A stretch of 64,000 bases of DNA from Pseudomonas sp. CROZ-RG-20F-R04-15 (GTDB taxonomy: Bacteria; Pseudomonadota; Gammaproteobacteria; Pseudomonadales; Pseudomonadaceae). The notes under the pieces are model-generated. The model saw only the letters and a list, made by a program, of their open reading frames with translations, searched no databases and had not been told where the DNA came from. Where the stretch lies: assembly GCF_022662375.1 (NCBI RefSeq), contig NZ_JAKNQL010000022.1, positions 35,168 through 99,167 on the forward strand. Direction: 5' to 3'. Shown here piece after piece: positions 1 to 7,271 of the stretch (within the stretch, counting starts at the first letter, position 1; every line of letters starts with the position of its first letter). The translations under genes were made by a program, and so were the position numbers.

Positions 1-1
1 C

Positions 2-688
2 CCGCAAAGAGTGGTGTACGAGTTGTCGCCGCGCCTGCCCAATAACGCAATCATCACCAGCGACTCCGGCTCCTGCGCCAACTGGTTTGCCCGTGACCTG
101 AAAATCCGCCGTGGCATGCAGTGCTCATTGTCCGGTGGCCTCGCGTCCATGGGCGCCGCTGTGCCTTATGCGATCGCCGCCAAGTTTGCTCACCCCGAGC
201 GTTCGGTCATTGCGCTGGTGGGCGATGGCGCGATGCAGATGAACAACATGGCCGAGCTGATCACCGTCGCCAAGTACTGGCGCCAGTGGACGAGCCCCAA
301 GTGGATCTGCGCGGTGTTCAACAATGAGGACCTCAATCAGGTGACGTGGGAGCAGCGGGTAATGGAGGGCGATCCGAAGTTCGAAGCCTCGCAAAGCATT
401 CCCGATGTGCCGTACCACTTGTTCGCCATTTCCATTGGCCTGAAAGGCATTTTTGTCGATCGCGAAGAAGACGTCGCCGCTGCCTGGGAGCAGGCGCTGG
501 CCTCGGAGGTGCCGGTGCTGATCGAGTTCAAGACCGACCCGAACGTGCCACCGTTGCCGCCGCACATCAAGCTTGAGCAGGCGAAAAAATTCGCCACGAC
601 CTTGCTCAAGGGCGATCCGGATGAAGCCGGGGTGATCATGCAAACTGCGAAGCAGGTACTCGGCGCTGTGTTGCCCGGCAAGAAATGA
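2..688 (+). CDS. Thiamine-pyrophosphate-requiring enzyme, C-terminal part (gene starts before the window)
   Basis: The reading frame is open to the left window edge, so only the last ~228 residues are seen. They form the TPP-binding (PYR/PP module) end of the acetolactate synthase/pyruvate oxidase superfamily. The diphosphate/Mg2+ motif starts GDGAMQMNN and is followed ~28 residues later by the FNNEDLNQVTWE segment. A GGLASMGAAVPYAIAAKFA helix, typical of the family, precedes it. Members decarboxylate 2-keto acids using TPP and Mg2+, sometimes with FAD. The N-terminal and FAD domains are outside the window, so the substrate cannot be assigned. A REP-type palindrome follows the stop codon. Confidence 0.88.
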   Translation, partial: PQRVVYELSPRLPNNAIITSDSGSCANWFARDLKIRRGMQCSLSGGLASMGAAVPYAIAAKFAHPERSVIALVGDGAMQMNNMAELITVAKYWRQWTSPKWICAVFNNEDLNQVTWEQRVMEGDPKFEASQSIPDVPYHLFAISIGLKGIFVDREEDVAAAWEQALASEVPVLIEFKTDPNVPPLPPHIKLEQAKKFATTLLKGDPDEAGVIMQTAKQVLGAVLPGKK

Positions 689-704
689 CGGTTCACGCAC
701 AGGT

Positions 705-738
705 TGATCGTTCCCGCGCTCCGCGTGGGGAACGATCA
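705..738. repeat. REP-type palindrome
   Basis: TGATCGTTCCC and GGGAACGATCA are perfect inverted arms around a GC-rich centre (GCGCTCCGCGTG). The unit resembles the repeats at 46084-46188 and sits between two co-directional genes. It could act as an mRNA-stabilising hairpin or transcription end, but it lacks a T-run. Confidence 0.75.
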
Positions 739-757
739 ATGATCGGAAGGTGCACTG

Positions 758-1474
758 ATGATTTTCATTGGCTGTGCAGGCTGGAGTCTGGGGCGCGAAC
801 ACTGGCCGGCATTTGCGGCAGAAGGCACGCACTTGCAGCGCTACGCCGGGCGTCTCAACGGCGTGGAAATCAACAGCTCGTTCTACCGTCCGCATCGTCG
901 GCAAACCTATGCACGCTGGGCGGATAGCGTACCGGAAGCCTTCCGCTTTTCGGTGAAAATGCCCAAACACATCAGCCATGAATTGCGCTTGGTGGGTTGT
1001 GAACCAGCGCTGGATAAATTCCTCGCCGAGTGCGCAGGTCTGGGCGAGCGCCTGGGCTGTTTGCTGGTGCAGTTGCCACCGTCACTGGTGTTCGACGAAG
1101 TCGCCGCCGAAGCCTTTTTCACGACATTGCGTCAGCGTTTTTCCGGTTCTGTGGTGCTTGAGCCAAGACATGAATCTTGGGTCAGCGCCGAGCCGATGCT
1201 AATGACGCATCAGATTGCCCAAGCGGCAGTCGATCCCTCGCGCATCAGCACCGATGCTTCGCCAATCGGCTGGACACAAACGAAATACTGGCGACTGCAC
1301 GGCTCACCGCGCATTTACTACAGCGCCTACGATTCCACTTATCTGCAAAACCTCGCGCAAGCCCTGCAATCAGCAGCCGCGGCAGGTGCCGCGACCTGGT
1401 GCATTTTCGACAACACCGCCAGCGGCGCAGCGCTGGGCAACGCCTTGGCACTGACCGCGCTGACTTCAGGTTGA
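758..1474 (+). CDS. DUF72 (YecE-like) family protein
   Basis: A 238-residue protein of the DUF72/YecE family, which has a TIM-barrel-like fold and unknown biochemical role. The start IFIGCAGWSLG and the downstream EINSSFYR, FSVKMPKHISH and LEPRHESW segments are the family's signature blocks. The C-terminal W-R-L-HGSPRIYYSAY block is also typical. The ATG at 758 is preceded by GGAAGG at a suitable distance. It converges on mntP, whose stop codon lies 1 base away. Family assignment is firm; function is unknown. Confidence 0.9.
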   Translation: MIFIGCAGWSLGREHWPAFAAEGTHLQRYAGRLNGVEINSSFYRPHRRQTYARWADSVPEAFRFSVKMPKHISHELRLVGCEPALDKFLAECAGLGERLGCLLVQLPPSLVFDEVAAEAFFTTLRQRFSGSVVLEPRHESWVSAEPMLMTHQIAQAAVDPSRISTDASPIGWTQTKYWRLHGSPRIYYSAYDSTYLQNLAQALQSAAAAGAATWCIFDNTASGAALGNALALTALTSG

Positions 1475-1475
1475 A

Positions 1476-2039
1476 TCAGACCGCCAGGTGCTCATACAGA
1501 ATCGTCGCACCGACAATCATCAGCACCACGCCACCGACGATTTCCGCACGCTTGCCGACGACCGCGCCGAGCACTCGGCCGAGCATCACGCCAAGGGTCA
1601 CCATGGTCATGGTCGCCAGACCGATCGCTGCCGCCGCGACCCAGATATTCACGTCGACAAACGCCAGACCGACGCCAACGGCGAGTGCGTCGATGCTGGT
1701 GGCAAACGCGGTGACGGCGAGAATCAGGAAGGAGTGCGAGCCGGGTTTTTCTTCTTGCTCTTCTTCGTGTTTCAGGCCGTTGTAGATCATGTGCAGGCCG
1801 AGAATCACCAGCAGGGTGAAGGCGATCCAGTGGTCCCATTCGGCGACCCAGCGGGTGGCCGCCTGGCCGATCAGCCAGCCGATGATGGGCGTGATGGCTT
1901 CGATCACACCGAAGATCAGACCGGTACGCAGGGCTTCAGTGAGACGCGGTTTGTGCAGGCTGGAGCCTTTGCCGATGGCGGCGGCGAACGCATCCGTGGA
2001 CATGGCCAGAGCGAGGAATATGAGGGAAACAGGATTCAC
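1476..2039 (-). CDS. mntP: Manganese efflux pump MntP
   Basis: A 187-residue inner-membrane protein with about six hydrophobic helices arranged as two DUF204 repeats. The paired membrane aspartate motifs are visible as MSTDAFAAAIGKG near the N terminus and TSIDALAVGVGLAF in the second half. MntP exports Mn2+ and protects against Mn toxicity. The start is GTG (CAC at 2037-2039 on the plus strand), chosen because MNPVSLIFLALAMSTDAF aligns with the E. coli start and a GGAAG lies upstream. The leader carries a yybP-ykoY riboswitch, the known Mn2+ sensor of mntP genes. Confidence 0.95.
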   Translation of the reverse strand: MNPVSLIFLALAMSTDAFAAAIGKGSSLHKPRLTEALRTGLIFGVIEAITPIIGWLIGQAATRWVAEWDHWIAFTLLVILGLHMIYNGLKHEEEQEEKPGSHSFLILAVTAFATSIDALAVGVGLAFVDVNIWVAAAAIGLATMTMVTLGVMLGRVLGAVVGKRAEIVGGVVLMIVGATILYEHLAV

Positions 2040-2044
2040 GGGGG

Positions 2045-2225
2045 CACACTTCCAGTCGGGCTATGAGTCAACGACACAACCACACGCCCGACTTTAGGCA
2101 TGGATGTGTCGTCGGTCTCACCAACCAAAAGGTGTTCGCACCACGGCATGTTGCCGAGAATGTTGATACGAACGCTTCCGAAAGGCTCGGAAACAGGCTA
2201 CTCCCCAACGAGGCTGCGGATCTTA
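2045..2225 (-). promoter_or_regulatory. yybP-ykoY manganese riboswitch in the mntP leader
   Basis: Read on the minus strand, the leader contains TTGGGGAGTAGCC near 2199-2211, the hallmark of the yybP-ykoY class. Later segments include TTTTGGTTGGTGAGACCGAC and a GTCGGGC/GCCCGAC helix near the gene (around 2067-2093). Established members bind Mn2+ and switch on translation or transcription of manganese exporters. Placement directly in front of mntP fits. Exact ends are approximate because the fold was read by eye. Confidence 0.85.
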
Positions 2226-2283
2226 TGCGGGCAAACATGAAAATTTCGTCAAAACCACGACATTGGCAATCAGGTTTGACACG

Positions 2284-3657
2284 TCACGCCGGACGCTCGT
2301 TGATGCGCAGTTCTGCGCACAAGCCACCCCGGGGCAGGTTGTACAGCTGCAAGGTGCTGTCGATCTTGCTGACGATCATTTGCACAATCGCCAGTCCCAG
2401 TCCGGCGCCATTGGCGTGACCGTGGCTGTAGAAACGCTCGAACAGCCGTGCGTAATCTTCTTCTTTGATGCCGGGCCCAGCATCTTCGACGCTGATGTAC
2501 ACCGCGCCGGATGCCTGCGGTTGGACCTGTACGCGCACTTCGCTGCCGGGCGGGGCGAAGTTCAAGGCGTTGGTGACCAGGTTTTGCAAGGCAATGGCGA
2601 GTGCGACCGGGTCGGTGTCGACGGGGCAGTGGTGGTCGCTGTCGAGGATCAGGTCGACGTCTTTCTCCAGCGCCAGCGGCGCCAGTTCGGCGAGTTCTTC
2701 ACGCACCAGCGCAGTCAGCTCCACCGGGCTTTTTTCCGGGTTGGCCAGGCGTGGCTCAATGCGCGCCATGGTCAGCAACTGGCTGGCGATACGGGTGGCA
2801 CGGTCCACCGCACTGACCAGAAACTCCAGCGCTTCCTCACGCTGTTGCGCGGTACTGGCGAGCTGCGCGTTTTGCGCATGGATGCGCAGAATCGCCAACG
2901 GCGTGCGCAACTCGTGGGCGGCGTCGGCGATGAAACGTCGCTCGCGCGCCAGCAGGTTGTCGATCTGCTGCAGCAGGCGATTGAGCGCGGTTTGCATCGG
3001 TTCGAGGTCGTGGGGCAGGGGGCGCAGATTCAGCGGTTTGAGGGTGTCGGTGTTGCGCCCGCGAATGGTCTGCGCCATGGTCCGCAGCGGTTGCAGGCCC
3101 CAGCCGATGGCCAGCCAGATCAGCATCGTCAGCACTGGCACGCCGATCACGCTCGGCCACAACGTGTGACCGACGATGCGCTCGATCAAATCCTGGCGCA
3201 TGTCATCGCGCTCACCGACCCAGATCAGCAGCCCTTGCTGCGAGTCCTTGAGCAGAAACGCGCACCAGTCGCGGCCGTTTTCCATCAGGTCGTGAGAACC
3301 GAAAGTAGTCGGCGGCGCCGGGAGTTCCGGCGCTTCGGCCGAGCGCATCAACAATTGCCCATCGCTGCGCCAGACCTGAAACGTCAAACGGGTTTCGTAG
3401 GGGTGTGCCGCCTCGCCATCACCGACCCGGCTCATCGCTTCATCGAAGGCCTGATGCAGCCGCTGCCAGTCGTTATCGCCCGGAGCGCGTTGCGCCAGCA
3501 CACCCTGCAGCAGGCGTGCGCTCTGCGCCAGTTGCGCGTCGTAGACTTCTTCGATTTCGTGATGGCTGTCGCGCAGCACCAGCCAACTGATCAGTAGATC
3601 GCCCATCAATACCAGGATCAATACCGGCACCAGAATTCGCGCACGTATCGAGATCAT
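2284..3657 (-). CDS. Two-component sensor histidine kinase (PmrB/QseC type)
   Basis: A 457-residue inner-membrane kinase. An N-terminal membrane helix (about 8-28) is followed by a periplasmic region of about 130 residues beginning DSHHEIEEVYDAQLAQSARL, as in 2CSK_N sensor domains. A second helix follows, then a HAMP linker. The phosphoacceptor box DAAHELRTPLAI has its His near residue 250. Catalytic boxes NLVTNALNFAPPG, VEDAGPGI and GAGLGLAIVQ are all present. The ATG at 3657 was chosen because it overlaps the regulator's stop (ATGA), making a translationally coupled pair. The signal is unknown; polyamines, divalent metals or acid stress are typical for relatives. Confidence 0.93.
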   Translation of the reverse strand: MISIRARILVPVLILVLMGDLLISWLVLRDSHHEIEEVYDAQLAQSARLLQGVLAQRAPGDNDWQRLHQAFDEAMSRVGDGEAAHPYETRLTFQVWRSDGQLLMRSAEAPELPAPPTTFGSHDLMENGRDWCAFLLKDSQQGLLIWVGERDDMRQDLIERIVGHTLWPSVIGVPVLTMLIWLAIGWGLQPLRTMAQTIRGRNTDTLKPLNLRPLPHDLEPMQTALNRLLQQIDNLLARERRFIADAAHELRTPLAILRIHAQNAQLASTAQQREEALEFLVSAVDRATRIASQLLTMARIEPRLANPEKSPVELTALVREELAELAPLALEKDVDLILDSDHHCPVDTDPVALAIALQNLVTNALNFAPPGSEVRVQVQPQASGAVYISVEDAGPGIKEEDYARLFERFYSHGHANGAGLGLAIVQMIVSKIDSTLQLYNLPRGGLCAELRINERPA

Positions 3658-4316
3658 GGTTTGACCGCCATCACGTAACCCACCCCGCGCACAGTGCGGA
3701 TCAACTCGCTCGCAAGTTTTTTGCGCAGGTTGTGAATCAGCACTTCGAGGGTGTTGCTCTCGACCCGTTCCTGCCAGCCGTACAGCGCGCCGGACAGGCG
3801 CTCGCGGGTGACGACTTTGCCGGGCCGGGCCATCAGTTGATGCAGCAGCTGATATTCCATCGGCGTCATCACTACCTCGTTGCCCAGCCAGGTGACTTGC
3901 TGGCTGAGCGGATCGAGGCATACGCCGGCATGTTCAAGCACCGGTTGCGCGCGGCCCTGACTGCGCCGCAGCAACGCGCGGATGCGCGCCTTCAACTCAT
4001 CGACATCGAACGGTTTGATCAGGTAGTCGTCGGCGCCGGCATCGAGGCCGGCGATGCGCTCGGCGGTGCCATCGCGGGCGGTGAGGATCAGCACCGGCAA
4101 GTCCTGTTGTTCGCTGCGCAGTTGTTGCAGCAAGGCCAGACCGTCGAGCCGTGGCAGGCCGAGGTCAAGCAGCAGCAGATCGAAGCTTTCACTGCGCAGG
4201 GCATGCAGGGCACTGACCCCGTCCTGCAACCAGTCGAGGGTATAACCTTCGTTGCTCAGGGCAACGCGAATGCCTTGTCCGAGGGCACGATCATCTTCGA
4301 CCAGAAGCAGGCGCAT
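3654..4316 (-). CDS. OmpR-family response regulator (PmrA/BqsR/QseB type)
   Basis: A 220-residue response regulator. The receiver has the acidic pair D8/D9, phospho-acceptor D51 in LLLLDLGLP, T79 and K101 (LIKPFD). A winged-helix DNA-binding domain follows (MTPMEYQLL, SNTLEVLIHNLRKKL, RTVRGVGYVM). It is encoded first in the operon and overlaps its kinase by 4 bases. The likely binding site is the CTTAGT direct repeat at 4422-4438 in the divergent promoter region. That would couple this operon to the PepSY/cytochrome pair (inference). Confidence 0.95.
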   Translation of the reverse strand: MRLLLVEDDRALGQGIRVALSNEGYTLDWLQDGVSALHALRSESFDLLLLDLGLPRLDGLALLQQLRSEQQDLPVLILTARDGTAERIAGLDAGADDYLIKPFDVDELKARIRALLRRSQGRAQPVLEHAGVCLDPLSQQVTWLGNEVVMTPMEYQLLHQLMARPGKVVTRERLSGALYGWQERVESNTLEVLIHNLRKKLASELIRTVRGVGYVMAVKP

Positions 4317-4421
4317 GGCGGTTCTCTGTTGGCGGAACGGGTTGGAATGGACGGCATCATGCCGCCACGCCGAGCGTCGTGGCAGGCCACCCGACGGGAA
4401 AGATGTAACGACTCGTTGCCA

Positions 4422-4438
4422 ACTAAGCTTTCACTAAG
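4422..4438. promoter_or_regulatory. Candidate response-regulator box (direct repeat ACTAAG-N5-ACTAAG)
   Basis: ACTAAG at 4422-4427 and ACTAAG at 4433-4438 repeat with an 11-base period, one helical turn. On the other strand this reads CTTAGT-N5-CTTAGT. That is close to the known PmrA box (YTTAAK-N5-YTTAAK) and to the TTAAG-N6-TTAAG box reported for BqsR. It lies between the regulator operon and the PepSY gene, so it could serve both. Binding is inferred. Confidence 0.6.
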
Positions 4439-4485
4439 GTTGCTTTTGCACAGTGAGGTCTTCCTCATCCAGCGAGAGTGATTCC

Positions 4486-4752
4486 ATGCGCAAACTGCTG
4501 CTGTTGTCTTTGATCGTCGCCAGCCCGTTGGCCGTCGCCGGCCCGCAATGCACCACCGCCGAGCGTTCGCAATGGCAAGACCAGAAGGCCTTTCAGGAAC
4601 AACTGAAAGCCCAGGGTTACGAGATCAGCAAGTTCAAGGTTACCGACGGCAACTGCTACGAGATCTACGGCTTCGACAAAGACAAGCGCAAGGTCGAGAT
4701 CTACCACGACCCGGTCAGCGGTAAAGCGGTCAAGACCGAGATCAAGGGCTGA
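4486..4752 (+). CDS. Exported PepSY-domain protein
   Basis: An 88-residue protein with a clear signal peptide (MRKLLLLSLIVASPLAVAG) and a small PepSY-like domain (KAQGYEISKFKVTDGNCYEIYG, then KVEIYHDPVSGKAV). Such periplasmic proteins often sit beside two-component systems, and their role is poorly defined. The ATG at 4486 is preceded by GCGAGAG. The stop overlaps the next start by one base (TGATG), so it is coupled to the cytochrome gene. Confidence 0.88.
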   Translation: MRKLLLLSLIVASPLAVAGPQCTTAERSQWQDQKAFQEQLKAQGYEISKFKVTDGNCYEIYGFDKDKRKVEIYHDPVSGKAVKTEIKG

Positions 4753-5297
4753 TGCCGAGCGCGTCCCTGCACCTGTGGGATCCCGTAGTGCGGCTGTTTC
4801 ATCTGTCGATTGCGGGCGTCTTCGTCGCCAATTATTTCTTCAATGAAGCGGGTGACGACTGGCATGTCTGGCTCGGTTATTACGCCATGGGCTGGTTGCT
4901 GGTACGCACGGTGTGGGGATTTATCGGGCCGCGCAGTGCCCGTTGGGCGGACTTCTGGCCGACCCCGACGCGCCTGCTGGCCCATGCGCGCTCACTGCTC
5001 GCCGGGCGGCCCGAACATCGCCTCGGCCATTCGCCGATCGGTGCGCTGGTGATGATCCTGATGTTGTTGGCGTTGTTCACCGTGGGTCTCAGTGGCTGGG
5101 CGATGGCAGAAGTCGACGCCTTGTGGGGTGCCGATTGGCCGTTGTCGGTTCACGAAACGGCGGCCGACAGTCTGCTGGTGCTGGTGTGCATTCACATCGC
5201 TGCTGCCGTGTTTGAAAGCTTTCAGGTTCGCGACAACTTGCCGTTGTCGATGCTCACCGGGCGCCGTCGCCGATTGCCAAATGATTCGACGCGCTGA
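4752..5297 (+). CDS. Cytochrome b561-type membrane protein
   Basis: A 181-residue four-helix membrane protein of the cytochrome b561/Ni-Fe-hydrogenase cytochrome b type. It begins LWDPVVRLFHLS, with a heme-ligand type His in the first helix. Further His residues occur in DWHVWLGYYAMGW, LGHSPIGALVMI and VCIHIAAAVFESF. It probably passes electrons across the inner membrane. Translational coupling to the PepSY gene, and divergence from the two-component pair, suggest that regulator controls it (inference). Confidence 0.88.
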   Translation: MPSASLHLWDPVVRLFHLSIAGVFVANYFFNEAGDDWHVWLGYYAMGWLLVRTVWGFIGPRSARWADFWPTPTRLLAHARSLLAGRPEHRLGHSPIGALVMILMLLALFTVGLSGWAMAEVDALWGADWPLSVHETAADSLLVLVCIHIAAAVFESFQVRDNLPLSMLTGRRRRLPNDSTR

Positions 5298-5347
5298 CAA
5301 GGACGTCTGCCCATTGTTAATCCTCCTGTCCTTGCCGCGAGCCCCTT

Positions 5348-6643
5348 ATGCGTGCGTTGTCCTTTCGCTTGACGTTCATTCTCGGCAGCCTCGCGGTGTG
5401 CCTGATCTTTCTGGCCGCGTGGCGCAGTCATCCACCCCATGTGCTGGCGCCCTTTGCGCTGTCGACAGCGCCGGTCGATGGCGCGCTGCAAGCGTCGGAG
5501 CCGATGTACAGCAGCCGTTTCGTTTCCTCGCAGCTGGATGATTTTGTGCATTCCTCTTCGGTCACCGCGCTGCCTGGCGGGGACCTGATGGCCGTGTGGT
5601 TTGCCGGCTCGCGCGAAGGCGCTGCCGACGTGCAGATCCGCACCGCGCGCTTTGATGCAAAAACGGCGGAGTGGGGCGCCGAACAGGTGCTGGCCACCCG
5701 CGAGCAAACCCGCGACGGCACCCAGCGCTATATCCGCAAGCTCGGTAACCCGGTGATCGCGCTCGCGCCGGACGGGCGCTTGTGGATGTTCTACGTCTCG
5801 GTGTCCGTAGGCGGTTGGGCCACCAGTGCGATCAACGTGATGGTCTCTGCCGACATGGGCCGTGAATGGTCGACGCCGCGCCAGTTGATCACCTCGCCGT
5901 TTTTCAACATCAGCACACTGGTACGCGCGGCGCCGGTGTTCCATGCCGACGGCTCGATCGGCTTGCCGGTGTATCACGAGTTCATGGGCAAGTTCGCCGA
6001 GTACCTGTACCTGAGCGCCGACGGTGCAGTCATCGACAAATTCCGCATCAGTCGCGGCAAGCACTCGTTGCAGCCGACCATCGTGCCGCTGGATGGCCGC
6101 CGCGCCGTGGCGATGCTGCGTTATGCCGGTGACACCCATCATCGCGTGTTGGCCAGCCGCACCGACGATGCCGGCCAGACCTGGAGCGAACCGTATCCGC
6201 TGGAACCGGCCAACCCCAACTCCTCGCTGGCAGCGGTAGGCACGGCTGACGACGGTTTGCTGGTGGCGCTCAACGATTTGCGCGACGGGCGTTTCAAATT
6301 GAGCCTGTACGGCACCGATGCCAATCTCAATGACTGGCGCGCCGTCATCGACCTCGATCAATCGCCCGATCCGTTCGGCCAGCCGTTCGCCCCTGAAGCC
6401 TACAAAGCGATCATCGGCGAAGGCTTCCGGGCCTCCAGTGGCGCGCGCCGCCTGCCGTTGGAACAGCGCTTTCTGAGCAATCTCGACTACCGCGTGTGCA
6501 AACCGCGCGGCTGTGATTTCGAGTACGAATATCCGTATTTCAGCCGGGGTTCGGACGGTCTCTATCACCTGGTGTATTCGTGGAATAACACCTTTATCAA
6601 ACATGTCAGCTTCAACGATGCCTGGCTGGCGGAGCGTCTGTGA
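5348..6643 (+). CDS. Sialidase-like (BNR repeat) protein, membrane-anchored or exported
   Basis: A 431-residue protein with one N-terminal hydrophobic segment (about 8-24). A predicted six-bladed beta-propeller of the BNR/sialidase superfamily follows. Asp-box-like motifs occur as SADMGREWS and RTDDAGQTW, and the front has HSSSVTALPGGDLMAVWFAGSREG. True sialidases need an arginine triad and a Tyr/Glu pair, which I cannot confirm by eye, so sialidase activity is not claimed. It heads a three-gene operon: its stop overlaps the start of the next membrane gene (TGATG), and an LTA-synthase-like gene follows. Confidence 0.85.
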   Translation: MRALSFRLTFILGSLAVCLIFLAAWRSHPPHVLAPFALSTAPVDGALQASEPMYSSRFVSSQLDDFVHSSSVTALPGGDLMAVWFAGSREGAADVQIRTARFDAKTAEWGAEQVLATREQTRDGTQRYIRKLGNPVIALAPDGRLWMFYVSVSVGGWATSAINVMVSADMGREWSTPRQLITSPFFNISTLVRAAPVFHADGSIGLPVYHEFMGKFAEYLYLSADGAVIDKFRISRGKHSLQPTIVPLDGRRAVAMLRYAGDTHHRVLASRTDDAGQTWSEPYPLEPANPNSSLAAVGTADDGLLVALNDLRDGRFKLSLYGTDANLNDWRAVIDLDQSPDPFGQPFAPEAYKAIIGEGFRASSGARRLPLEQRFLSNLDYRVCKPRGCDFEYEYPYFSRGSDGLYHLVYSWNNTFIKHVSFNDAWLAERL

Positions 6644-7251
6644 TGTTTCTTTGGCAAGCCCATTTGAGTTTTGTCCTGCTCGGTTTTGTTCTGCTGAGTA
6701 CATTTAATTTCACCCGGCCATGGCGCCCGTGGCTGTTGCCGTTGTTGGCGCTGGCCGGTTTTATTCCGGTCAACGATTTGCCGCTGGCGGCCTATGTGCG
6801 CAGCTTTACCGATGATCTGGCGATCACCACGCTGGTGTTGCTGGGCTGGGTCTGTCTGCTGCGCCTGGGCGTGGTTCAGCCGTTGCCAACGGTCAAGCGC
6901 GCTCAGGTGCTGGTGTTGTTTACCGTGTTGGCGCTGATTCTGTATCCGGCAACGATGGGCCTGACTTACGTCGATCCTTATCGCTGGGGCTTTAATCCAC
7001 GGCCGATGATTGTGCTGATCGGGCTGAGCACATTGGCCCTGTTGTGGCTGCGCAATGGCTTGGGCGTGGCGATGTTGGCACTCGGCACGCTGGCCTTCGC
7101 GCTACGCCTCAAAGCCTCGGAAAACTATTGGGATTACCTGATCGATCCGCTGCTGGTGGGTTACTGCCTGGTGGCCGGTGCCGCGCTGTGCGTGCGCGAA
7201 GTCTGGCGCCTGCTGCGGCCGGTCCGGGCCGTGCCGACGTCTTCAATCTGA
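6643..7251 (+). CDS. Polytopic membrane protein of unknown function
   Basis: A 202-residue protein dominated by about six hydrophobic helices, with short loops such as NPRPM and LKASENYWDYLIDPLL. I recognise no family. The ATG at 6643 overlaps the preceding stop; an in-frame GTG one codon earlier is less likely. It lies between a sialidase-like propeller and an LTA-synthase-like transferase. A role in the same envelope-polymer process is inferred from context only. Confidence 0.8.
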   Translation: MFLWQAHLSFVLLGFVLLSTFNFTRPWRPWLLPLLALAGFIPVNDLPLAAYVRSFTDDLAITTLVLLGWVCLLRLGVVQPLPTVKRAQVLVLFTVLALILYPATMGLTYVDPYRWGFNPRPMIVLIGLSTLALLWLRNGLGVAMLALGTLAFALRLKASENYWDYLIDPLLVGYCLVAGAALCVREVWRLLRPVRAVPTSSI

Positions 7252-7271
7252 TCACCACACAGAGGTTTACG

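Noticed and set aside
5222..6703. 493-codon open frame on the minus strand
   Set aside because: It is antisense to the sialidase-like gene, has no recognisable domain, and is His/Arg/Gln-rich, as expected from the complement of GC-rich coding DNA.
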